This document shows, piece after piece, positions 10,889 through 20,747 of a stretch of DNA of 64,000 nt; the first letter of the stretch is position 1, and the number at the start of each line of letters is the position of its first letter. A program made the position numbers and the translations under genes. The notes under the pieces are model-generated. The model saw nothing but the letters and a program-made list of their open reading frames with translations. It was not told the origin of the DNA and did no database searches. Source of the stretch: Thelonectria olida. Its lineage: Eukaryota > Ascomycota > Sordariomycetes > Hypocreales > Nectriaceae. The stretch is from assembly GCA_020736575.1 (NCBI GenBank), contig JAGPYM010000017.1, forward strand, positions 62,001-126,000, written 5' to 3'.

Positions 10889-12637
10889 TTACTCGACGGT
10901 GCAGTCCCCTCCTTCGCAGTCGACAATGATGCCAGCCTCGACACCAGCCTCCAGGTCGAGGTCGAGGTCGAAGCCGGCCTCGAAGCCGGCCTCAACGATA
11001 CAGGACTCACAGGGCTCGGTGTTGGTGTTGGCGTTGACGTTGGAGTTGGCGTTGACGTTGGTGTTGGAATTGACGTCGGTGTTGGTGTTGGTGTTGGTGT
11101 TGGTGTTATCAATATCGATGTCGATGTCAATATCGTCGGTGTTAGAGTTGGTGTTAGAGTTGGTCTCAGGCTTGGTCTCAAGCTTGGTCTCCGGCTTGGT
11201 CTCAAGGTCGACCTCAGGCTCGGTCTCAGGGTCGACCTCAGGCTTGGTCTCCGGCTTGGTCTCCGGCTTGGTCTCAGGGTCGACCTCAGGCTCGGTCTCA
11301 AGCTTGGTAGGGTCGACCTCAGCCTTCTTCTCGACCTTCTTGGTGGCCTTGACCTTGCCGGCCTCGATCTTGACGACCTTGGGGACAGGGGCGCTGGCTC
11401 CGACCTTGTCGCTATCGCGGGCTGCAGAGATCTCGACCTCGAAGCTGGCAGCATTGCGCTTGTGGTGGCCATGGTGACCGTGACGGTGGCAGGGCTTGTC
11501 CTGGTGGCAACTGAAAGCTGTTAGTATATTTCATCCAAAGTTTTGAAGAACGGCTCTCTTACGGCTTCTTGTGGTGGTGCTTCTCGTGGTGGTGCTCGTG
11601 GTGGGCGTGCTCCTTGTGGTGGTGCTCATGCTGGTGCTTGTGGTGGTGCTCGTGCTCATGCTTGTGCTCATGCTTGTGCTCGTACTTGTGCTGGTCAACC
11701 TTCTTATGGCACTTGTCGTGGTGGCACCTAAGGAGAGGGTTAGATGACGATGTGGAAGTTAGGAAGAGGATTGCTTCTTACTTGTTGTGGTGACCGTGGT
11801 GTCCGTGGTGGTGTCCGTGGTGGTGACCGTGGTGGTGACCGTGGTGGTGACCGTGGTGGTGTCCGTGGTGGTTTACTCCGTGGTGGTGCTCAAGGTAGCC
11901 GTGCTGGTGCTTGTGCTCCTTGTGGCAATGGTTGCCGTGGCAGCTATAAAGGGTTAGAGACGATCGGCGTAAGAGCACGAGGAGTAAGCTTACTGAGGCT
12001 TGCAGTCGGGGCATTCAGTGCAGCAGTAGGAGAGATCGAACCAGCAGACGTCGTGCTTGGCACCGCGGTTGTAGAGCTCGTACTTCTTGTGGCCGTGGGA
12101 GATGATGACCTCGATCTGGATGTAGAAGATCCAAGAACCCTCGCCGTGGATGGGGCACATCTCCTTGTGGCCGCCGCCATCGGTCAGGGAGAAGTAAGGA
12201 ACGTGGCACTTGACCTCCTTGCAGTCGTGCTGGGGGATGCATTGTCCGCCAGCGACGCTGTAGACGGGAGAGTGCTGGGTGGGAGGACCCTCGCGCTGGA
12301 CGTGGATGACAACGTCCTCGTACTTGTAGCGATCAATGCGATCAAAGTTGAAGACGAGGGCATCGTCCTTGAAGTCGAAGCAGACCTTGCCGAGGGAGTG
12401 CTTGTGGTCGCAGTGGTGGCTACCATGGCAAAGGTCCCAGCATCGGCCGGGGCGGTGGCCTTGAGAAGGGAAGACAATGGTGGCCGGGTCAGGAACCCAG
12501 TTGCCCTTGCCGACCTTGCCGCAGCCGTCGAGAGACTTGCAGTCACCATGTCTGCCATGGCGATCGAAGTAAGCGTACTTCTCATAAGCCATGACGCCCA
12601 GGGCGCCTTGGAAGGCAGCGAAGAGAGAGCCTCGCAT
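10889..12637 (-). CDS. His-rich low-complexity protein with modular CH-x(3,4)-CH exons; unknown function
   Basis: I do not recognise a family. Four exons on the minus strand (12637-11994, 11943-11782, 11727-11563, 11510-10889) join in frame to 530 codons plus stop; the three introns are 50-54 nt, all phase 2, two with clear CTAAC sites. Exon 1 (about 215 residues) encodes a Cys/His-containing globular-looking domain (12 or more Cys, including WDLCHGSHHCDH and YCCTECPDC); its first 17 residues are only weakly hydrophobic, so secretion is uncertain. Exon 2 begins CHGNHCH and ends in Gly-His-His-His repeats. Exon 3 begins CHHDKCH and continues with His-Glu/His-Lys repeats. Exon 4 begins CHQDKPCH, then has Pro-Glu-Thr-Lys repeats, Asn-Thr/Asn-Ser/Asp-Ile repeats and an acidic end with C-x2-C. 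Metal binding (Zn, Ni, Cu) is an inference from composition. The whole locus is also open on the other strand, a by-product of the repeats. Confidence 0.82.
11030..11310 (-). repeat. Coding repeats: Asn-Thr/Asn-Ser block and Pro-Glu-Thr-Lys block
   Basis: Two adjoining arrays in exon 4 of the His-rich gene. The region 11030-11160 (plus-strand view gttggtgttggtgttg) codes for Asn-Thr, Asn-Ser and Asp-Ile dipeptides. The region 11160-11310 (ggtctcaggcttggtct units) codes for Pro-Glu-Thr-Lys and Glu-Val-Asp-Pro type units. Both are typical of disordered tails. Confidence 0.8.
11790..11880 (-). repeat. 12-bp tandem repeat coding for Gly-His-His-His
   Basis: A run of near-perfect 12-bp units (GGTCACCACCAC type on the minus strand) in exon 2 of the His-rich gene. 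Variation between GGT/GGA-type Gly codons suggests copies have diverged slightly. Such arrays change length readily by slippage. Confidence 0.85.
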
Positions 12638-14474
12638 CTTGAATCTCTCGGTTTCAAACGAATGAAGTGTTGATGAATCAATGAACGAGTGAGTTGTTGA
12701 TGTTTTTGTTGTTGGTGATTTGAGATTTCCATTGTGTCGACAACGCTCGTCTTATATACACGAATCTCGTCGCGTCGAATGAGTGGAATCTCTACATCTC
12801 GACTTACAAGTTGCAAGTTCCGGTGGATGAAGTCTGTGCAGGCAGACTGTCTGCACACGGTCCAACGAACGATTCTTCTTCGCAGACTGCTAAGAGGCTC
12901 AGTATTCATCAGGGTTGTTGATGCAGTGTCAGCTGAGGATGAATTGAGATAGACAAGATGACGATGACAACGGGCATCGCAGGCCAATCGTGGCCGGTGC
13001 CCCTGCAGGATCATTCCGACGACACGAGGGAAACGGGCGAGTCAGATTGTCATCGATACGAGATAAAGATCGTGTTGAGTTGCGCTCAACAAAATTGACC
13101 GACAATAACCTGTATAGGGGTTGGGATGGAGCTTTCCGAACAAGATTAAGCATATATTTGAGCTGAAACTTTGACGAATGCCTTACATAAGACATATGTC
13201 CGTAATTATATCACTAACACGTCCTGGAGCATATCAGACCATAGTGATCGACCTCGCATATGAACTGATAACCCAATGAGATGTGTGTATCTTGCAACTG
13301 CGCTTCGGGGTTGCCGCAACCCCTCGAACATTGGCAAGTTCCAGGTGTTGACCCTTCGCGAGCTCCGGCATATTTTTGGACTCGGCGAGTTCTTTCATTC
13401 GTGGGTTTGCTGGGCTTTCCATAGTAACTGAAATCCATGATGGGCAGACGGGTCGAGGGCTGGTAAGCTGGTTCATGCCGTCTTGCGGATGTTTTGAGAG
13501 GTCGGAAATTGGCGGGCGTGAGGATGCACGGGATAGAGGAGGCTGGGAATAGAACAGCCTGAAATTCATCATTATGTAAGTGTGGTTGACGAGCAAGATA
13601 TGATGCTCTGTGAGGCCATCGTGATTACGTAGGTGACAATGACAAACACATGTTGTCGACCATCACCGTCGTCGTGGCCCGTGGGACAAATCGGACCGAT
13701 ATGGAAAACATGGAAGTCTGAAGGGTCGTCAAGTTCAGGGTGACACATGAAATAAACCTACAGAGATGTCAGGGGTCAGACTTGTTGATGTCAGGAGTGG
13801 GATAAGGGTTGAGTTGTAAGAGAGATTGTGTCGACCGTACTGCGCCCATCTAATATCGCGACCTATGATAGGAGATAGGGACGGATAATGAAAAGTGAGA
13901 ACAGGGAATCGAGGCGAACAAGAAAGGCTCAGAATTCAGATCACGGGTGGTTTGTGGACTCGCAAGGGGCAAAGAATGCGACAGGACGGGCTTCTGGAAA
14001 CACTTACTCATATATGTCAGAAAGAGACCTATTGAGAAACAAATGTCGACATCGCGACTAGAGATGAGACAAGAGTAGCACAAGGCGCGGAGTTTGTCAG
14101 CGAATATGCTACCATTGCGTGTACCGATGAGGAGTGTTTGCTATCAAGTTGATGCATCTCGCCGACGTGACGCTTGAGGAGAAATGTCCGTGTCCGGTTT
14201 GTCCTCGTTCAACGTCCGGCCTGCCCTTGAGTGTCAATGGTGTTTGCTTTGATCTGCATGGGTAGACGGGACGGGAACGGGTAGGACTGAGATTGCCTCC
14301 TAATCTGACGTTTGTTTGTGTCGGTGTGATTCACAGATGGGCACCCCCGCTTGAGACAGTCGCGAGAACATGTTAATAAATCACTTGTTCATTACCGTGT
14401 CGATCTGTTCTGTTGCCTTCTTCTCAAGCCTTCCTAACCTTCAACTTTGGCATAGCCCACACCATCAGCCCGCG
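12638..14474. other. Intergenic region between divergent His-rich and FMO genes
   Basis: About 1.8 kb shared by two divergently transcribed genes. The proximal 120 bases belong to the TATA promoter of the His-rich gene. No open frame shows coding character, and I see no repeat or RNA gene. Confidence 0.55.
12751..12760 (-). promoter_or_regulatory. TATA box of the His-rich gene
   Basis: TGTATATAAG on the minus strand lies about 115 bases upstream of the ATG at 12637. That spacing fits a TATA-directed, possibly strongly regulated promoter with a leader of roughly 80 nt. Confidence 0.5.
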
Positions 14475-16651
14475 ATGAAGGTAGCAGTCATTGGCGGAGG
14501 CCCTGCTGGACTGACCACCCTCAAATTCCTCCTTGAAGCGCACAAGTGCTTTCCAATACCTCCCATCGAAGCTCGTCTCTATGAGGCAGAGGCTGAGATT
14601 GGAGGCACATTCGTCTATCGTGTCTATGAGGATGCCGAGGTAGATAACTCGATGCCCTTGCGCTATGTTATGATTCTAACGTCATCTCTTCCAAGCTCGT
14701 CTCTTCTAAATACCTGACCACCTTCTCCGACTTTCGACTGCCAGACGATGCGCCCGACTTTGTAACTCCTGCGGCTTATGTAGGGTATCTCAAGCGGTAT
14801 GCGACCGCCTTTAACCTTTGGCCTGCAATCAAACGCAACACTCGAGTTGTGGGAATAGAACGTCGCAAAATGGCGAATGGGTACTGCGTCGATTTGAGAA
14901 AAGGAGAGGTAGAGTCCAAATGGACTTGCGATGCCGTGGCAGTATGCTCTGGGGTCAACGCCAAACCGGTTATTCCACCCATCGAGGGCATCCACCAAGT
15001 CCCAAACGTCCTTCACTCTTCCGAATTCAAGACTCGGGCTCAGTTTGGCGAGGAGACTAATGTTGTGATAATGGGGGCTGGAGAGACGGCCATGGATCTT
15101 GCACACCTGGCTGTCACTTCTCCTACCAAATCCGTCACCCTCTGCCACCGCGATGGCTTCTTTGCTGCGCCCAAGGTTGGTTGAAAGCGATGGAACCTCT
15201 ATCAGTAACTAATTGCTAACCCAATCATCTAGGTCATTCCAACTCCTCAGCCGTTTTATCGCCCAGGGAGAAACCCTAGTGCCCGCCCAAACAAACCCGT
15301 CGACACCTCTGTAGCGAGTCTTTTTGACACAGCCTACGTCCATCCGATCCTGCAGCGAAGCTCACTCCTTTGGACATACTACGATCGCTGGATTAAAAGC
15401 ATGCACTGGCTCATTTCTGGAACCGAGGAAGGCCCTGATCAGTGGGTTGGCCAGATAAGCCCTGATCGCAAGTACATGGACTCTAGTGAGTAGCTGTCCG
15501 CCAGTGGACGATGGGGTGCTGACTCTACAGTTCTGTTGGTCAAATCCGACCGCGCACTTCCATACATGAACGCTGGCCACCGATCTGACTCCTGGGTCAA
15601 CCGCCTGCGCAGTTCGTTCCTCCAAGTTCCCATCAAGGAGACAGGAGACAGGAGAATTGACGTTCGCAACTGGCCCACGTCGATCGACCAGAATGGGTAC
15701 ATGCGTTTCTCACCTGTAAAGACACAATGCGATCAATCGCGCCTCGAGAAAGAGCTGAAGCCAGATGTGGTCGTCTTCGCAACTGGATACACGCCGGATC
15801 TCCCATTTCTCGAGGAATCCCTTTTTGACACTGATGAGGCCACCGTTCGAGGCGTATACAAGAAATCAGACGTCACGATGGGCTACATTGGCTTTGTCCG
15901 GCCATCGATTGGTGCGATTCCTCCTCTTGCTGAGCTCCAGGCTCAGTTCTGGGTCCTGCGTCTTCTTCAGCACGCATTCCCAGACCAAGTTCCGTCCACG
16001 CGAGATGTCAACTCCGTGGGGCAGTATGAGCTAGACTATGCCATTCACGCTCGCGAGAGTTACAGCTTCTTCCACACCAAGCGGGCCGTCGATCACGAGA
16101 GCTATGCCTACCAGTTGGCCGTGGACATGGGTGCCGCACCACGAATCACGCACGTCATGAAGAAAGGCTTCAAGGTCTTTTACACTTGGGCGATGGGATC
16201 CAACTTTAACACAAAGTTTCGCCTGGTTGGGCCGTGGAAGTGGGAACAAGGCGCGGAAGAAATCATGCACAACGAGCTCTTCAATGTTGTCAAACGGTCG
16301 GGTGGTTTAGTCTGTAAGTTTTCCACCGGTCATTTGAAGAGCATACGGCTAACGTCTACTCGATCTTTTCACCTACACCATCATTCCCTTTATTATCTTT
16401 GGCATGTTGAGCATGATCCTACACATTGCTGATTTCCTGAAGGTGCCGTCTTCTTTCCTCAGCACGCTCCTCAGGTCTCTACTGAAGCCTCCCAGAAGTT
16501 CAAGTACAAAGAACTAACTGTACTTCTAGTTGATTATAACGATCCCCGAGCTGGGCTGAGATTTGGCGATTTTGGTGAAGAGCGTTTGGAGCGTTTGTAC
16601 AGGCGTTGTGGTAGCATTGGGCGATGGGACGCAAGGAGGGATTCGAGTTAG
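14475..16651 (+). CDS. Flavin-containing monooxygenase (dimethylaniline monooxygenase-like)
   Basis: FAD/NADPH-dependent monooxygenase that would oxygenate N- or S-containing small molecules. Preferred exons are 14475-14639, 14696-15175, 15233-15485, 15531-16313 and 16443-16651 (629 residues, all junctions in frame; introns 56, 57, 45 and 129 nt). Motifs are the N-terminal FAD site VAVIGGGPAG, the second Rossmann site VVIMGAGETAMD for NADP, and FATGYTPDLPF near the end of the catalytic core. The C-terminal part is uncertain. The 129-nt last intron is more than twice as long as the others and, in another frame (about 16371-16440), encodes a membrane-helix-like stretch (TIIPFIIFGMLSMILHIADF). 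Related fungal FMOs can have such a tail anchor, but no AG acceptor stands where it would be needed to keep it. The final exon (DYNDPRAGLRFGDFGEE) looks genuine. It lies just upstream of TRM6. Confidence 0.8.
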
Positions 16652-16944
16652 GATGGTCTCTGCTCAACCCGAATACAAAGCCGACAGAAACTCCAATGAT
16701 TCAAATGGATTTAGATAACCTGATAGCATCACATTAACATAAAAAGTAAAAAAGGAGACAGGTCCAAATTTATAGCAGGGTGTGTAAGTGAGCTGGAGCG
16801 ACTAAGCCTGATCGGTCACCTCGGTGAGGCCAGAGTGTGGGGAATCCATGGAGGGGCTCACCGGGGTGAGACGCCTCTGGTTTTTTTCCATTCTATCATG
16901 GCTGCGTTGCTCCAAGCCATTCTTCCCCTTGCAACCAGCTCAAA

Positions 16945-18711
16945 ATGGCATCAGACACAATCCAGCCCAATCAATGGGTTGCCTTACGGCTTCCCAACGA
17001 TGCCATGCGAGTATTACAGGTCATACCCAATACGTAAGTCACCTGCACCCGTTGCGACATCACCCTGGTCCAAACTGATCTCGCATGCAGCACCATTTCG
17101 CTGGGCAAGTATGGCTCGTTCCCGACAAACCTCATAATCGATCGTCCGTTTCACCTCACATGGGAGATCCAAGATAAACGCGACGGAGAAACCTACTCAC
17201 GGTTGCGTGTGGTCCCTCCCAAGGAGCTCAACGCCGACATCTTGGCCACTCCCAACACAGAAACCGCCGAACCAGAGGATGTGATTGCGCCGGCCGAAGG
17301 AGAAGAGCTTACGCTCGTGGACGAGAGTGGCCAGGTCGTCATTCGCTCCAACAGGGAGATCATCGACGACACCGCGCGCCAGACGCTAAAAACGGAGGAG
17401 ATTGAGGAGCTGAAGCGCAAGGGTGCCTCGGCCGGCAAAGAGTTGATCGCAAAGCTGCTCCTCTCGCATACGCATATTGACCAGAAGACGGAGTACTCGC
17501 TTGCCAAGTACAAGCTTCTCAAGACGAAAAAGTATATCCGACGGTTTACGGCCTACCCGCTCGATGTGCCTCGACTGGCTCAGTGGTTGCTCGAGGAGCG
17601 GGATTCGTCCAAGATCTTGGACATGAGACAGGAACTGTTGGCTTTGGTGGGATGCTGGGCAGACGTTCACTATGTAGGACCTTCCGGAGAGACGGCTGCG
17701 CCACCAGGGGGGAGATGGTTAGTGGTGGACGATACTGGTGGTATCTTGGTCGCTTCAATGGCTGAAAGGATGAATATTCTGCATCCAAAGGAAGAAGAGA
17801 ATGACGAGGAAGTCTCTGAGACAGCACCCACCACCGAAGAAGCGCAACACGAAGAACAGCCCGGGAACGCGGAGCCTGGCAGCCAACAACCACACCCCCA
17901 GGGCCAGAAGAGAAAACGGCCTCCACGAAAGAGCGACTTTGACGTCCCTTACGTCTCAACCAACACCATCACCGTGATCCACGGACACACCCAGCCGAAC
18001 CTCATCCTCCTAAAATACTTCAACTACGACAGCACCAGCCCGAACCAGCCGTACCCCTACCACCCGCTCGTCACCAACCTCATGCCCATTTCATGGCTGC
18101 AGCTGCTTTCGCCAGAGGAGGACGAGGCGTACAGCAGTAAGCCCCCTGAGCACACGCCCGAAGAGATTGCATCGTGGAAGACGAACCGCCGCGGAAACTA
18201 CCATCGCAAGCGGAGACGATGGGCGCGCATTCGACACGTCGTGGATACCACTCGTGCAGGCGGCTTCTCCGGTCTCGCCGTCGCCAGCGCCATGGACCCC
18301 ATCTCCGTCGCCCGCCACACCCTACCGCTCCTCGCTGGCGGCGCCCCGATCTCAATCTACTCGCCCACCATCGAACCCTTGACTCAACTGGCTGATTGCT
18401 TCAGCGTCGCGCGACGTGCGGCGTGGGTGTCTAGTCCTCCGCCAGAAATCGAGGGTATGACACCTGAGGAATTAGAAAGCTGGGAGGGCAGCGCCGAGTT
18501 CCCCCTCAACCCAACGCTGCTCCTGGGCGTGGCCATCCAGACCAGTCGCGCAAAGCGCTGGCAAGTCCTCCCTGGGCGTACGCACCCGTTCATGATGGGC
18601 CGGGGCGGCGCAGACGGTTTCCTGCTCACTGCCTGGAGAGCGGTCCCCGTGGAAGGCAAGATTGAGGCGAGGGGCAAATTCCAGCGGACCAAAATGGTAA
18701 AAACTTCCTAA
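16945..18711 (+). CDS. TRM6: tRNA (adenine-58-N1)-methyltransferase non-catalytic subunit Trm6/Gcd10
   Basis: Trm6 forms a tetramer with catalytic Trm61 and places m1A58 in the T-loop of tRNAs, including initiator tRNA-Met. Exons are 16945-17033 and 17091-18711 with a 57-nt intron (gtaagt...catgcag), giving 569 residues. The start is the first ATG (MASDTIQPNQWVALRLP) that leads through the intron into TISLGKYGSFPTNLIIDRPFHLTWEI, the conserved N-terminal barrel of the Gcd10 family. The middle contains the conserved LKTKKYIRRFTAYPLD region; a fungal-type acidic/basic linker (about residues 280-330) separates it from the C-terminal domain. No SAM-binding motif is expected in this subunit. It is convergent with ARPC3, whose stop is only 227 nt away. 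Confidence 0.93.
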
Positions 18712-18938
18712 CGACGTCTTGGTCTGCTTGCGAAGAATAGTTATTGGACATGTGTACAGTTAGTCAGGATACCACATGATACCCCTGAATAGACCAGACC
18801 TGCGCCAACTCCATGGTCAAGGCCTTACTTGCAGACAACCAACAGGAGGCCACAACTCATGAAGAAAGAAAATATGTCTTTTTAACAAGCGCAATCATGG
18901 TAGCCTTCTAATATGAACCCCTCGTCTTCCTGTCCCGT

Positions 18939-19701
18939 CTACAGCGACTTGCCCATGAACTTTCTCTTGGTGAAGCTCAACCACCACTTGCTGGGCTTGG
19001 CCTCATTCTCCTCGTACACACGCGCCAGTAATCGCACTGCCAGCTCTTGTCGGACCTGCGCCAGGTACTGCTTGAGAAGCTCGGCGTCCTGTCTATCTCG
19101 AGGGGGCTCGTACATCTGCAGTCGTGTCAGCTTCCTCAACTCTTCTTGACCTAATTCCTCTTTATGCTGCAGAAACGCACCTGGTTGAGGGGCCAGGCCG
19201 GGTCGCCGGGAATGGCAAAGTTGAGGTCGAGGGCGAGGTTCATGACATCCTTCTGGGCATCACGGGCCGAAGCGGTAGGTCGGATCTTGGTCAGACAGTC
19301 GCTGACGAACCAGATGCCATAGACGAGGAGACGGTCGGCAGGGCCCTGGATCTCAAAGTTGCGGAAGAAGGTGTTGGCGCGGAAGAGGGCGAGGACCTCG
19401 TCGAGAATGTCGTAGCTCTCGCTGTCCGGGTCGGGCGACTCGAAGGCCGGAATGGGCGGGGAGGGCGCCGGGAGGGCGTAGGCAGGACCGCGAGTCTTGG
19501 TGCGAAGAGGCAGAAGAGGGAAGTTTCCCACTAGACGGGGTTCATTGGGGTCTGAGTTGAAGACGGAGTTGTATGCCTGGAGAGTGGTGGTGGTTAGCTA
19601 TAGTAAAGGAGGCCGATGACATGAAGCCAGGAGCAGCGGACGGAATGGGGATGAAAAGAGGATGGCTAATGGCTATGTGTTCTAATTGGACGTACCGGCA
19701 T
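18939..19701 (-). CDS. ARC18: Actin-related protein 2/3 complex subunit 3 (ARPC3 / p21)
   Basis: Subunit of the seven-member Arp2/3 complex that nucleates branched actin filaments at endocytic sites and hyphal tips. Three minus-strand exons: 19701-19696 (only ATG CCG), 19576-19181 and 19115-18939, giving 192 residues. The introns (119 and 65 nt) have GT-AG ends. The conserved N-terminus MP-AYNSVFNSDPNEPRLVGNFPLLPL is assembled only by splicing the six-base first coding exon. Other family landmarks are YDILDEVLALFRANTFFRNFEI, DRLLVYGIWFVSDCL and the C-terminal SKWWLSFTKRKFM. Length matches the family. It is transcribed divergently from the unknown gene at 20748. Confidence 0.95.
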
Positions 19702-20747
19702 CTTGAACAGCGTATGGCGATACCGCACAATCAAACTGCTCTATGTGGGATAAAGTCAAGTCGCAGTTGGACTTGGGATGCGCTCGTCACTAGCGGGGCT
19801 GCAGCAGCTCACGAAGCTGTCGTCAATGGTGTGGGGCAAGCGAGGCTGGTTGGCAGAAAGTTGATGCCTCACGGGAGCTGTCGGTGAGGCGTCAAACGGT
19901 AAGGCCAAAACTCCTGATTCCACAGTGGTGGTGTTCAGGGCTGCGCCACGTCGCTGCCTTGTTCTTAGTCATGCACGCGGCCCACACCAATCGCCGATTT
20001 CCCGATTTAGTGGCGTTCAGCGGCTGCCTAATGCACATGACTCTCACGTGAATTCGCTTCACTGTCGTGCCGGTGGAACCCGCGACGAAGCGAGGAAAGC
20101 GTGGCAACTCGCGCACCCGCGTCTTTTTGTTCTCGTTGGAGCGCAGGTCCGGATGTCTCAAAACGGTAATCGACGGGTGCATAGGCGAGCCCACTTGCAG
20201 GTTGCATGCTTGCTACGATTGGCTTGCTTGCCCATCTTCCCATTAAACCCACATGACCCCCAACTTCCTGCCGGGTGCAAAATTGAGACAGCACTCAAGT
20301 GGGTGTCTGTGATGGGGTTTCAGCTGCACGAGTTGGTCACTTTTTGCATATTTTTTCCAACTCCTTCAAGAACCGGAGACAGCCTTCTTCCCTTTACATC
20401 ATCCATTATTTCTGTCGCGGTTCTCACCGTTGAAGTTTCCATTCATCGTGTTTTGTTACTGTCGCAAATCTTTCGCAAACGCATATTTTTGTGATTGACG
20501 GACCCCCTTTTTTGCTTTTTCTCTGCGCTGTGACAGGGCCAGAGCCCGAGCTCGCCGGCTAGCCGCTAGGCCAAAGCCTGTGCAGCATCGATCAGACAAG
20601 GATTGTTGAGCGCGTCGTCCAAGGGTGAAGGGCGTTAATGACCAAGAAGGCAACAAGGAGAACGGGAAGGGAACAACATCTTGCAAACAACTCAAGGCAG
20701 GAAGGAAGATTCAACAAGGCCGCAAAAAGGAATCACTCAGTCAATCC
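19702..20747. other. Divergent promoter region between ARC18 and the unknown gene
   Basis: About 1 kb between two divergent starts. It includes a palindromic TCACGTGA at 20044-20051 and no convincing gene. The 189-codon open frame through it lacks any motif and has composition unlike the neighbours. Confidence 0.55.
20044..20051. promoter_or_regulatory. TCACGTGA palindrome (bHLH-type site)
   Basis: A perfect 8-bp palindrome of the kind bound by Cbf1/bHLH factors lies about 340 bases upstream of the ARC18 start and 700 upstream of the opposite gene. One 8-mer can occur by chance. Confidence 0.3.

Noticed and set aside
10798..11472. Minus-strand Arg-Ser-Pro/Thr-Pro repeat frame and plus-strand Gly-Val/Leu repeat frames
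   Set aside because: Other registers of the same tandem arrays; only the register giving PETK/NT repeats joins through the splice sites to the upstream exons.
11744..12673. 309-codon plus-strand frame opposite the His-rich gene
   Set aside because: It is the mirror of His/Gly codon repeats (CAC/GTG) and exon 1; the minus strand has proper introns, a TATA box and Cys/His motifs.
19925..20494. 189-codon plus-strand frame
   Set aside because: Lies in the divergent promoter region; no motif, and no clear start context.
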